DNA from: CAYRTD01 sp964528675 | GTDB taxonomy: Bacteria > Bacteroidota > Bacteroidia > Bacteroidales > GCA-2748055 | Length of the DNA: 64,000 bases | Assembly: GCA_964528675.1 (NCBI GenBank) | Contig: CAZGTU010000009.1 | Coordinates: 1 to 64,000 of the forward strand | Direction: 5' to 3' | Part shown: in pieces, positions 55,619 through 63,813 of the stretch | How the letters are laid out: each line of letters begins with the position of its first letter | Numbering within the stretch: position 1 is the stretch's first letter | Made by a program: the position numbers and the translations under genes | Notes under the pieces: generated by a model | Seen by the model: the letters and a program-made list of their open reading frames with translations, nothing else | Databases searched by the model: none | Told to the model about the DNA's origin: nothing

Positions 55619-56293
55619 ATGCGACCAATTCCTGATAATAGCGATTATATTGATATTCACTCTCATCACAGTGATGTTCCGGAAGGTGTTTTTCGAATAT
55701 ATAATCTTTTTCTGCAGGATTTCCAGGAGGACACCGATTATGAAGCAATTTCTGTCGGACTTCATCCCTGGCATATTGAAAATTACGATAATCTCGATAA
55801 TCTGGAAGCAATCCTGGACAGGGCCGTTCAGGAGAAAAATGTGGTAGCAGTGGGAGAATGTGGACTTGACAAAATCATTAAAGTACCCCTGGAGAAACAG
55901 AAAGATATTTTCATGAAACAGGTCAGAATTTCAGAAAAAAATGATCTCCCTGTGATTATTCATTGTGTAAAAGCCTACCAGGACCTGCTTGAAATTCGTA
56001 AAGAGACAGGTTCAGATCAACCCTGGATATTACACGGTTTTAACAGCAGTGCTCAACTGGCAGGTGATATGATAGATAAAGGTATTTATATCTCTGCTGG
56101 AACAAGACTTTTAAACAGCAGTAAAAAGTGTCATGAAGTTTTAAACGCTGTTCCGGCAGAATTTCTTTTTATTGAAACTGATGATGAAGAGAATATCAGG
56201 GAAATATATGAGAAAGTAGCTGAATGCATGAATATTAGCGTAAAAGACCTTAAGACGAAGGTCTTTAATAATTATAAAAAAGTATTTAAATGA
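55619..56293 (+). CDS. TatD-family metal-dependent hydrolase
   Basis: The 224-residue protein has the TatD metal-site motifs: DIHSHHSD (His14, His16), VGECGLDK with the bridging Glu, IIHCVKAYQDL, ILHGFNSSAQ and ETDDEE. TatD proteins are Mg2+-dependent nucleases or phosphoesterases. Length is short compared with the classical 260 residues but usual for the compact Bacteroidota form, which lacks the extended loops after the first motif. The ATG has no strong Shine-Dalgarno. Its stop overlaps the start of tcdA by 4 bases, indicating translational coupling. Confidence 0.88.
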   Translation: MRPIPDNSDYIDIHSHHSDVPEGVFRIYNLFLQDFQEDTDYEAISVGLHPWHIENYDNLDNLEAILDRAVQEKNVVAVGECGLDKIIKVPLEKQKDIFMKQVRISEKNDLPVIIHCVKAYQDLLEIRKETGSDQPWILHGFNSSAQLAGDMIDKGIYISAGTRLLNSSKKCHEVLNAVPAEFLFIETDDEENIREIYEKVAECMNISVKDLKTKVFNNYKKVFK

Positions 56294-57018
56294 GTATTCC
56301 CGGCTGGCAGGAAAGAACAGAACTATTGATGGGAAAAGAAGCCCTTCGGAAACTCGCATCTTCCCATGTGCTGGTTGTGGGACTTGGAGGAGTGGGTGGA
56401 ATTCTGGCTGAAATGCTTGCCCGCGCAGGAGTAGGAGAAATGACCATCATCGATGGTGACCAGGTACAGCCAACAAATCGCAATCGCCAGGTAATTGCCT
56501 TTACATCCACCGAAGGAAAAGACAAAGCTACCATAATGGAGCAAAGGCTGAAGGACATCAACCCAGAGATCATTATCCACAGTCACGTCGAGTTTCTAAG
56601 GGATGAACGCATGGAAGAAATCCTCGAAACAAAATACGACTATGTAGCCGATGCCATCGATACCCTTTCTCCAAAAGTCTTTCTTATTAAAAAAACATAT
56701 GAGAAGGGATATCCCCTTGTCAGTTCCATGGGAAGCGGCGGAAAGTTTGATCCCACCCTGATACAGATAACCGACATATCTAAATCTTATAACGACCGTT
56801 TCGCCCATGCCATTAGAAAACAACTCCACCGGCTTGGAATTTACGAAGGTTTTAAAGTAGTCTTTTCACCCGAAAAGGTGGATCCTGAAGCCGTTGTTGA
56901 AGTAGAAGGAGAACAGAATCGAAAATCACATGTGGGAACGATAAGTTATATGCCCTCGGCTTTTGGTCTGGCTATGGCGAGTGTGGTTGTCAGGGAGCTG
57001 ATAGACCATGGACCATAG
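56290..57018 (+). CDS. tcdA: tRNA threonylcarbamoyladenosine dehydratase (ThiF/E1-like)
   Basis: The 242-residue E1-like enzyme cyclises t6A37 of tRNAs to ct6A. It has the nucleotide-binding GLGGVGG motif (31-37), the DGDQVQPTNRNRQ segment (Asp and Arg contacts to ATP), YVADAIDTLSPKVFLI and the VGTISYMPSAFGLAMAS region typical of TcdA/CsdL. The last codons (DHGP) and the TAG stop are encoded by the first units of heptamer array B, so the array has set the present C-terminus. It is coupled to the TatD gene by an ATGA overlap. Confidence 0.93.
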   Translation: MSIPGWQERTELLMGKEALRKLASSHVLVVGLGGVGGILAEMLARAGVGEMTIIDGDQVQPTNRNRQVIAFTSTEGKDKATIMEQRLKDINPEIIIHSHVEFLRDERMEEILETKYDYVADAIDTLSPKVFLIKKTYEKGYPLVSSMGSGGKFDPTLIQITDISKSYNDRFAHAIRKQLHRLGIYEGFKVVFSPEKVDPEAVVEVEGEQNRKSHVGTISYMPSAFGLAMASVVVRELIDHGP

Positions 57019-57092
57019 ACCATAGAGGGACCATGGACCATGGACCATAGACCATGGAGGGAAATAGACCATAGACCATGGACCATGGAGGG
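57004..57092 (-). repeat. Heptamer array B, opposite orientation, overlapping the tcdA stop
   Basis: About ten ATRGACC units with interruptions of GAGGGA. On the plus strand it reads as the reverse complement of arrays A, C, D and E. The first units supply the last tcdA codons and the TAG stop. With array A it forms inverted flanks around the gltX-TatD-tcdA block. Confidence 0.85.
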
Positions 57093-57267
57093 TATGTTAT
57101 ACGGTCATGAGAAAGAGGTTTCTTCCTTTGGTTGAGAGGGCAGGGGCTTTGGGTTTTTGGGGATCAGAAATGTGGGAATAGGCTAGATGCATAAAATATT
57201 CATCAAAAAAATGAAAAAGAGACGCTGAGATTATGGGATTAAAGACATAAAAGGAAAAAGGACTTAT

Positions 57268-57621
57268 ATGTCATTTAAATTTGAGAAACTGGAGATCTGG
57301 CAAAAAGCAATAGATCTATCTACAAGGATATCACATTTAGTTGATACCTTCCCAAGGCTACATCAGTATACTCTTGGTAGTCAGATAACTAGAGCAGCGG
57401 ATTCAATCTGCCATAACATTGCAGAGGGAAGTACCGGACAGACGAATCCTGAACAAATTTTGTTTCTAAAGTATTCATATCGTTCTGCAATAGAAACGGT
57501 TTCTTGTCTTTTTCTGGGAAAGAAGAGGGGAATAATCCCGGAAGATGAGTTTAATTATCTCTACAAGGAATATGAAATCCTGGTGAAGCGAATAAGGTCA
57601 TTTCAAAAAAACTTACGATAG
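57268..57621 (+). CDS. Four-helix-bundle protein (S23/Avd-like family)
   Basis: The 117-residue protein matches the family first seen as the ORF of 23S rRNA intervening sequences: FEKLEIWQKAIDLS at the N-terminus, GSQITRAADSICHNIAEGS in helix 2, FLKYSYRSAIETVSCL in helix 3 and a final basic helix. It is free-standing here, not within rRNA. Related proteins serve as accessory factors (Avd) of diversity-generating retroelements, but no reverse transcriptase or template repeat is present in the window. It lies between heptamer arrays B and C. Confidence 0.9.
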   Translation: MSFKFEKLEIWQKAIDLSTRISHLVDTFPRLHQYTLGSQITRAADSICHNIAEGSTGQTNPEQILFLKYSYRSAIETVSCLFLGKKRGIIPEDEFNYLYKEYEILVKRIRSFQKNLR

Positions 57622-57642
57622 TTTGTAACATAGCCTCCAAAG

Positions 57643-57692
57643 CCTATGGTCTATGGTCCATGGTCCCCCTATGGTCATGGTCCATGGTCTAT
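57643..57692 (+). repeat. Heptamer array C
   Basis: Tandem GGTCTAT/GGTCCAT units with CCCC and ATGGTC interruptions, starting 22 bases after the four-helix-bundle gene. It has the same orientation as array A. Confidence 0.8.
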
Positions 57693-57776
57693 TTTCCTCC
57701 CTCCTCCACCAATCATCCCTTGGTATAACCCTCCAGTCCCCTTAATTAGGACATCCACCTGCCTGATACATCACCT

Positions 57777-57827
57777 CCATGGTCCATGGTCCCCCATGGT
57801 CTATGGTCCATGGTCTATGGTCTATAT
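57777..57827 (+). repeat. Heptamer array D
   Basis: Six to seven GGTCYAT units with one CCCC interruption. It ends 11 bases before the TATCTTTG box (57839-57846) of the FISUMP gene, so the position of a -33 element lies within the array. Confidence 0.85.
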
Positions 57828-57868
57828 ACCATTTTTCTTATCTTTGCTCTAACGAAAACCAAACCACC

Positions 57869-58543
57869 ATGAAACACCTGATCATAATAACACTCACCCT
57901 GGTAAATTTTAGCCTCTACGCTCAACAGTTCGAGTGCGGAGACACTTTTACCGATTCCAGAGACGGCAAAACCTACAAAACAGTGCAAATAGGCAATCAA
58001 TGCTGGATGGCCGGAAATCTTAATGTGGGGAACATGGTTGAAGATCATGCTCAGACCGACAACGGACTTATCGAAAAAACCTGCTGGGGAAATGATCCTT
58101 CTAACTGCGGGACATTCGGAGGATTGTATACCTGGTATGAAGCTATGCAATATAAAAATGAAGAAGCTTCACAGGGAATCTGTCCTGATGGCTGGCATAT
58201 ACCTTCCAGATCGGAATGGGAAGAATTAAGCAATTTTCTTGGAGATGATTCGGCAGGATACTACATGAAGGTTCCACCCGACCATGAACCTTCATGGGAC
58301 GGGAACAATGCCAGCGGATTCACTGCCCTGCCGGGGGGTGGAGGATATAAAGGCTATTTCCACCGCAAGGGATCATGGGCTTTATTCTGGAGCTCAACAT
58401 CAAATGGTGAAGACCGGGCATGGTTTTCACAACTGGACAATTACTGGTACCCGGCTCCTCCAAAATATCACAATCTTTATATAGGTGATTATTACCAGAA
58501 ATTTAACGGATTATCCGTAAGATGTATCAAAAACAAAAACTAA
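57869..58543 (+). CDS. Secreted FISUMP-domain protein
   Basis: From the ATG at 57869 the protein has 224 residues: a signal peptide (MKHLIIITLTLVNFSLYAQ), then the Fibrobacter succinogenes major paralogous domain (FISUMP). Features are FTDSRDGKTYKTVQIGNQCW and MAGNLNVG at its start, GLYTWYEAMQYK, CPDGWHIPSRSEWEEL, ASGFTALPGGGGY, LFWSSTSNGEDRAW and a C-terminal LSVRCIKN. The open frame extends upstream into array D, but that part reads only the repeat. The fold is C-type-lectin-like and binds ligands or the surface. FISUMP domains are also among the known targets of diversity-generating retroelements; no machinery for that is seen here. Confidence 0.88.
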   Translation: MKHLIIITLTLVNFSLYAQQFECGDTFTDSRDGKTYKTVQIGNQCWMAGNLNVGNMVEDHAQTDNGLIEKTCWGNDPSNCGTFGGLYTWYEAMQYKNEEASQGICPDGWHIPSRSEWEELSNFLGDDSAGYYMKVPPDHEPSWDGNNASGFTALPGGGGYKGYFHRKGSWALFWSSTSNGEDRAWFSQLDNYWYPAPPKYHNLYIGDYYQKFNGLSVRCIKNKN

Positions 58544-58556
58544 AAAACCCCGGATC

Positions 58557-60209
58557 ATGCAAAGTATAAATATACTCTCAAAAAAAACTCTGCTCGCAGA
58601 ATTTGCTATCGCCACAGGTATTCTTGCCGGTTGCACAGCAGAAAAAGAAGTAGATCCCTTTCATGCAGAACTCGGATTTCGTCCCAATATTTTATGTGTG
58701 GTTTGTGAGGATATCAGCCCTTACCTGGGTTGTTATGGTGATACAGCGGCTTACACACCCAACCTTGACAAACTGGCTGAAGAAGGGATAATGTTTACCA
58801 ATGTGTTTTCAGTTTCCGGAGTTTGTGCCCCCAGCAGGGCTGCACTCATTACAGGAATGTATCCTACCAGTTTCGGTGCCAACAATATGAGGACAAACAG
58901 GAAAAATCTGCCGGAATTAAAGGATTGTCCGCCCTATGAAGCTGTACCACCGGATGAAGTCAAATGCTATCCTGAATTTATGCGGGCTGCAGGTTATTAC
59001 TGTACCAATAATGAAAAAGAAGACTACCAGTTTAAGGCTCCCGGCACAGCCTGGGATGAAAGCAGCAAGAATGCACACTGGAGGAACCGGCCGGAAGGTT
59101 CAAATTTCTTTGCCATCTTCAATTTTATCCGCTCACATGAGTCCCAGATATGGAACTGGCTGGATGAACCAAAATCTGTGAATCCTGACGATGTGCCTGT
59201 ACCACCTTATTATCCGGATAATGATGTAGTTCGGAAGGATATCGCAACTTTATATACCAACATTACAATAATGGACAGGGAAGTTGGACAAGTACTTGAT
59301 CAACTGGAAGAAGATGGTTTAATGGATTCCACGATTATCATTTTCTATTCCGATCATGGCGGCCCCATGCCAAGGGGTAAAAGAGAGATCCTTGATTCAG
59401 GACTGGAAGTTCCGATGATCATCCGTTTTCCCGGAAAAAAATATGCAGGAACGGTGAATGAAGATCTTATCAGTTTTGTGGATATACCTGCCACTATCCT
59501 GTCAATGGCAGGAGTTGAAATACCGGATTACATGCACGGTCAGGCTTTCTGGGGCAGTCAGAAAGATGAACCCAGGGAATACATCTTTGCTGCGCGTGAT
59601 CGCATGGATGGTCAGACCGATTGCCGCAGAGCCGTTCGCAATAAAAAATTCAAATATATCCGAAATTATATGCCTGAAAAGCCAGCATATATGCCTATTC
59701 AATTCAGACTGGCTATGCCAACCATGCGGGAATTATTAAGAATGAAGGAAGAAGGTACATTGAATGAAGACCAGATGTACTGGTTCAGGGAAACAAAAGA
59801 AGTTGAGGAATTATATGATCTGGAAAAAGATCCTTATGAATTGAACAATGTTGCTGAAGATCCTGAATACGCCGATGTCCTGGAGGAATTAAGGAATGTT
59901 CATATTCAATGGATGAAAGATATTAACGATCCGGGGCCGATACCGGAAAGGGAACTTGTTGCCTCCATGTGGCCGGACCTTGTACAACCGGTGACCGAAA
60001 ATCCCGGGATCACCAACAATAATGGATTAATTTCCCTGACATGTGCCACTCCAGGTGCATCCATTGCCTATCAGATAAACGGAAAAGGCTATAATGAAAA
60101 ACATAGCTTCCTGTATTCCGGTCCTTTTGAAATTGAAGAAGGGGATGAAGTAAGCGCAAAAGCGTATAGAATTGGTTATGAGCCGAGTGAATGGGTTTCA
60201 GACTTCTGA
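58557..60209 (+). CDS. Lipoprotein sulfatase (family S1) with C-terminal beta-domain
   Basis: The 550-residue protein has a lipoprotein-type signal (Cys26 in ILAGC) and the formylglycine motif CAPSR with Cys90, preceded by the metal region VVCEDISPYLGCYG. Further S1 marks are FYSDHGGPMPRGKREI and LYDLEKDPYELNNVAED. The CED opening instead of the usual DD pair resembles the heparan-N-sulfatase-like subfamily S1_8. A chitobiase-C-like sandwich (about 480-550, LISLTCATPGASIAYQINGK) ends the protein. Activity requires a maturase converting Cys90 to formylglycine, not encoded in the window. It follows the FISUMP gene by 13 bases. Confidence 0.93.
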   Translation: MQSINILSKKTLLAEFAIATGILAGCTAEKEVDPFHAELGFRPNILCVVCEDISPYLGCYGDTAAYTPNLDKLAEEGIMFTNVFSVSGVCAPSRAALITGMYPTSFGANNMRTNRKNLPELKDCPPYEAVPPDEVKCYPEFMRAAGYYCTNNEKEDYQFKAPGTAWDESSKNAHWRNRPEGSNFFAIFNFIRSHESQIWNWLDEPKSVNPDDVPVPPYYPDNDVVRKDIATLYTNITIMDREVGQVLDQLEEDGLMDSTIIIFYSDHGGPMPRGKREILDSGLEVPMIIRFPGKKYAGTVNEDLISFVDIPATILSMAGVEIPDYMHGQAFWGSQKDEPREYIFAARDRMDGQTDCRRAVRNKKFKYIRNYMPEKPAYMPIQFRLAMPTMRELLRMKEEGTLNEDQMYWFRETKEVEELYDLEKDPYELNNVAEDPEYADVLEELRNVHIQWMKDINDPGPIPERELVASMWPDLVQPVTENPGITNNNGLISLTCATPGASIAYQINGKGYNEKHSFLYSGPFEIEEGDEVSAKAYRIGYEPSEWVSDF

Positions 60210-60366
60210 TAAAATTCAGAGGTCTCTTGTTTTCTCATAATATCTATTTCAATAAAAGGATTTATATAGCAAGAAAACACCTGGCTAAAAAACAGCAAAT
60301 TCAAGGTTTCAATTATAAAGATGTCGGGATTCCTTATAAAGTTATCCCCAAGCCTGATGTGTCACG

Positions 60367-60398
60367 TCCATTGTCCATTGTCCATGGTCTATGATCCA
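60367..60398 (+). repeat. Heptamer array E (degenerate)
   Basis: Four units reading GTCCATT, GTCCATT, GTCCATG, GTCTATG in tandem, with some drift from the GGTCYAT consensus. It lies between the sulfatase and the convergent T9SS stub gene, whose stop is at 60405. Confidence 0.7.
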
Positions 60399-60404
60399 TC
60401 TACA

Positions 60405-60800
60405 CTATCGCCTCAAAATAACCCTCCCCGTCTCAACCTTATCATCAACCTTGAAATTATACAGATATAGCCCATTGTCATAAGATGATCCATCCCAGCG
60501 GAAAAGATAGTCTCCGGGCTTGAGAATACTGTTATGGATAGTTTCCACCTTTCTTCCCACTATATTAAAGATTTCAATATTAACCTTTGCTTCTTCTTCC
60601 AGATTAAACTTGAAGTTAACTGTTGTAGAAAAAGGATTAGGATAAGTTGAAATGCTGATCAGGGAATCCTTCCCATCCATTTCTTTAAGATCATTCTCCC
60701 CGGCAAAAAAAAGACTATTGCTCTCCGGTGCATTTGCTTGCAGAATAAAGGGCGTAAGCAAGATTGTAAATAATGAAATGTATAGTAGATGTTTTTTCAT
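60405..60800 (-). CDS. Short secreted protein made of little more than a T9SS sorting domain
   Basis: From the ATG at 60800 (preceded by AAGGAACAAC, a rare clear Shine-Dalgarno) the product has 131 residues: signal peptide (MKKHLLYISLFTILLTPF to about 22), a polar linker of about 30 residues and a type A sorting domain (ISTYPNPFSTTVNFKFNL, FNIVGRKVETI, YDNGLYLYNFKVDDK). There is no space for a catalytic or binding domain. It may be a minimal surface protein or a remnant that kept its frame after deletion, as with the scar at 24682. The frame starting at 60848 is longer but has no signal peptide at its end. Confidence 0.75.
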   Translation of the reverse strand: MKKHLLYISLFTILLTPFILQANAPESNSLFFAGENDLKEMDGKDSLISISTYPNPFSTTVNFKFNLEEEAKVNIEIFNIVGRKVETIHNSILKPGDYLFRWDGSSYDNGLYLYNFKVDDKVETGRVILRR

Positions 60801-60968
60801 GTTGTTCCTTCTTTTATCCAATTTAAACAAACTGAAGATAGTCTCCATCGTATTCTATAATTATCTTCCCTCATTACAATACAAATACTGTTCCTAAAAT
60901 AATTGTCAGGCGATATATAGTGACTGTTAAATTAAACCCAAAGAGGCTGGCTAAAAAGAGCTTATATA

Positions 60969-61733
60969 TTAAATTATTTCCTGTAAAAAGATCATTATTA
61001 TCACACCGATAACCACTGCAAAAGCTACTTTTTCTTTTTTGAGATTCTGACAGGCATCAAAAAGCAGTTCTGATACAACCATCCAGATCATGGCTCCGGC
61101 AGCAAAACCCAGGCCGATGGGTAAAAAAGGCTTGAAACTATCCACAAAAAGGAAGCTGGGAACAGCCAGAAGGGGTTGCGGTATACTTGAGATTATTGCC
61201 CACAATATACTTTTCCATGTTGAAATTCCCCTTGAAACTAAAACGAGTCCGATGGCAAGACCCTCAGGTATATTATGAATAGCAATAGCAGCCGAAATAA
61301 AAATCCCGAATTTCTCACTTTCGCCAAATGAAACTCCCACACCTACTCCTTCAGCAAAGGAATGAACAATCATCACACCCACGATCATAATTGCCTTATA
61401 GGCATTTGCTCCTTTTAGATCTCCAACGGAATTATGATTATTATTTGAAAGTGCATTCCTGCTAAAATAAATAATTACCAGCCCGGCGAGTATTCCCAGC
61501 ACCATGCGCAAAAGACTGTGATCCAGCCCCTCTTCAATGAGACGGTAACTTGCAGTAAGCATTAAACCGGCAGCTATGGAATCCCCATAAGCAGTCATTT
61601 GCCGGGTTATTTTTTTGAAGAAGAAAAATGGTACAGCCCCTAAACCTGTTGCCAACGCAGTGATCGTGGCATAGATAAAAACCTGCCAGTATTTTTCAAG
61701 ACCTGTGAACCATTGGATAAGAATGTCAGTCAT
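60969..61733 (-). CDS. ZIP-family metal transporter
   Basis: From the ATG at 61733 (the frame can open at a TTG at 61745) the protein has 254 residues with eight hydrophobic helices. ZIP signatures are in TM4 (IVHSFAEGVGVGVSFG) and TM5 (IAIHNIPEGLAIGL), whose His, Glu and Asn residues form the binuclear metal site. It should import Zn2+ or Fe2+. The usual His-rich loop is short (NNNHNS). The CDF efflux gene at 52684 is the opposite function. Confidence 0.92.
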   Translation of the reverse strand: MTDILIQWFTGLEKYWQVFIYATITALATGLGAVPFFFFKKITRQMTAYGDSIAAGLMLTASYRLIEEGLDHSLLRMVLGILAGLVIIYFSRNALSNNNHNSVGDLKGANAYKAIMIVGVMIVHSFAEGVGVGVSFGESEKFGIFISAAIAIHNIPEGLAIGLVLVSRGISTWKSILWAIISSIPQPLLAVPSFLFVDSFKPFLPIGLGFAAGAMIWMVVSELLFDACQNLKKEKVAFAVVIGVIIMIFLQEII

Positions 61734-61830
61734 TAAAAGTTCCAAAAAAAATTTAAGATTCGGATAAAAAAAATTCCCTGCTATTCTATTGAATGAATAA
61801 AAGACTGTATTGTTTATAATAATAGGGAAG

Positions 61831-61903
61831 AAAAAAAATAAAAAACCCCGGAATTCCTGTCTATAGACACCTGGATGAGCGTCTATAAAAGGGGATTCCG
61901 GGG
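61831..61903 (-). terminator. Branched-hairpin terminator of the second sulfatase
   Basis: CCCCGGAATTCC (61846-61857) pairs with GGATTCCGGGG (61893-61903), and an inner TATAGAC/GTCTATA stem forms within. On the minus strand the structure is followed by a long T-rich tract (61831-61845), as required for rho-independent termination after the gene ending at 61964. Confidence 0.88.
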
Positions 61904-61963
61904 CTATTTGACTTTCTCGGTCTGGGAAATAATTTAAATTATCCCGGTAGCCAGACTAAAATA

Positions 61964-63586
61964 TTATTCTTCAATAAATCCCATCTCTTTATATTTATCT
62001 ATATAATATTGATCCAGTTCTTTTGAATCTTTATATTTTTCCCTGAGTTTTTCAAGTCTCACTGTAAGATCAGCTCTTACATCAGCATAATCAGGATCGT
62101 CATAAACATTGTTCATTTCCATAGGATCGTTAATTCGGTCGTAAAGTTCCCATTCATCAACGTCGTAATAAAAGTGAGCAAGCTTATATTCTTTGGTGAC
62201 AATTCCATAATGTCGCTTCACCATATGCACTGAAGGGTATTCGTAATAATGGTAATACACTTCTTCCCTGTCCCATTTCTCATCTTCACCTTTTAACAGG
62301 GGCATCAGGCTTTCACCCTGCATGTCATCAGGAATTTCAATGCCGGCTGCGTCCAGGAATGTGGGAGCAAAATCGAGGTTTTGAACCATTTCCTCATTAA
62401 CTGATCCAGGTTCAATAACTTTGGGCCACTGCACCAGAAGTGGAGTTTTAAACGATTCATCATAAATAAAACGCTTATCAAACCAGCCATGCTCTCCAAG
62501 ATAAAAACCCTGATCGGATGTGTAAACAATAATGGTATTCTCATCCAGACCTGTCTCTTCCATATAATCGAGCACTTCACCTACACCATCATCCACGGCC
62601 ATAATGCTGGCAAGGTAATCCTGCATGTAACGCTGGAATCTCCATCTCATAAGGTCCTTTTCATCCATATCGGGATATTGTTCCTTAAATTCTTCATTCA
62701 TAGGGCGATAAACGGCATCCCAGGCTTCTTTCTGTTCGGGAGTCATCCTTTTAAACATATTCGTAAGAGCTCTGATATCCCAGTTAGTTGTCGGTTCAAT
62801 ACCCAATTCTTCCATTACTTCAGGATATAATTTAGAGTCGCCCGCCCAGTTCATATGTTTGAGAATGTTCATTTCTGCTTCCTCTGCAGCCGTCCCCATG
62901 CCACTGTAATCGTCAAATAAATTAACAGGTTCGGGGAATTTCCGGTCAATGAACTCCGTATAATGCCTTTCTGCAGCCTGCCATTCCCGGTGGGGTGCCT
63001 TATGCAGGTAAAAAAGCAGAAAAGGTTCATCATCTGTTCTCCGATTTTTTAACCAATCGAGAGTCATATCGGTGATGATATCGGTGCAATAGCCTTCAAC
63101 ATTGATCCTGCCCTCATTTGTGATGAAATCAGGGTTATAATACTGACCCTGACCGGGAAGTATTTTATACTCATCTATTCCTTTAGGTTCATTCCCAAAA
63201 TGAAGTTTCCCAAACATGGCAGTCTGGTAACCGTTCCTCTGGAATATCTGTGGGAAGGTAACCTGCGTGGTGTCGAATGGGATCTTGTTATCAATTTTCC
63301 CATTAATATGGCTGTGTTTACCTGTCAGGATCACCGCTCTTGAAGGTGCACATATGGAATTGGTAACACTTGCATTGTTGAAAACTATTCCGTTTTCTGC
63401 AATACGGTCAATATTGGTTGTTTCGATAAGATGATCACTGTAGGCACTTAATGCCTGGTAAGCATGATCATCAGACATAATAAAGATGATATTGGGAGGA
63501 GTTTCATCTGCCTTTTTACTATCTGTCTGGCATGAAATAGCAGCGACTCCTATGCCCATCAGGATCAGTGTGTTTGATAATTTCAT
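61964..63586 (-). CDS. Lipoprotein sulfatase (family S1, S1_11-like)
   Basis: The 540-residue enzyme has a lipoprotein-type signal (Cys19 in AAISC), metal-binding IFIMSDDHAYQALSAY (Asp39, Asp40), and the CAPSR formylglycine motif (Cys79). Conserved S1 segments follow: MFGKLHFG, FYLHKAPHREW, VYTSDQGFYLGEHGWFDKRF and ELYDRINDPMEMNNVYDD. The mix of KxHxG and DQGFYLGEHGW resembles N-acetylglucosamine-6-sulfatase-like S1_11 enzymes; the exact sulfate position is uncertain. It is a different subfamily from the 58557 sulfatase. It lies next to a divergent sugar MFS gene and is followed by a strong terminator. Confidence 0.94.
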   Translation of the reverse strand: MKLSNTLILMGIGVAAISCQTDSKKADETPPNIIFIMSDDHAYQALSAYSDHLIETTNIDRIAENGIVFNNASVTNSICAPSRAVILTGKHSHINGKIDNKIPFDTTQVTFPQIFQRNGYQTAMFGKLHFGNEPKGIDEYKILPGQGQYYNPDFITNEGRINVEGYCTDIITDMTLDWLKNRRTDDEPFLLFYLHKAPHREWQAAERHYTEFIDRKFPEPVNLFDDYSGMGTAAEEAEMNILKHMNWAGDSKLYPEVMEELGIEPTTNWDIRALTNMFKRMTPEQKEAWDAVYRPMNEEFKEQYPDMDEKDLMRWRFQRYMQDYLASIMAVDDGVGEVLDYMEETGLDENTIIVYTSDQGFYLGEHGWFDKRFIYDESFKTPLLVQWPKVIEPGSVNEEMVQNLDFAPTFLDAAGIEIPDDMQGESLMPLLKGEDEKWDREEVYYHYYEYPSVHMVKRHYGIVTKEYKLAHFYYDVDEWELYDRINDPMEMNNVYDDPDYADVRADLTVRLEKLREKYKDSKELDQYYIDKYKEMGFIEE

Positions 63587-63813
63587 TATTAATAAGAATT
63601 TAATTTTTAAAATATGGACTAATTATCCGAAATATAAGGATAAAAATTTATACGACATGGGGAAATCTTTCAAATACAACAGCAATGAGGTCCATAGTGC
63701 AATAACTATTATGTAAATGTTGGTTTATTTATAAAAATAAAACAAGATAATTCTACCTGAATTAATATTTTTACACATCAATATTTTACACTCCCTAATA
63801 TCCACAAAAACTA

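Noticed and set aside
57779..57868. Longer N-terminus of the FISUMP protein
   Set aside because: The extra 30 residues are translated heptamer repeat; a proper signal peptide starts at the ATG at 57869.
57268..58543. A working diversity-generating retroelement
   Set aside because: No reverse transcriptase, no template repeat and no second variable copy were found in the window; kept only as a low-interest remark.
53751..60398. Heptamer arrays considered as CRISPR
   Set aside because: Units are 7 bp in direct tandem without unique spacers, and no cas genes are present.
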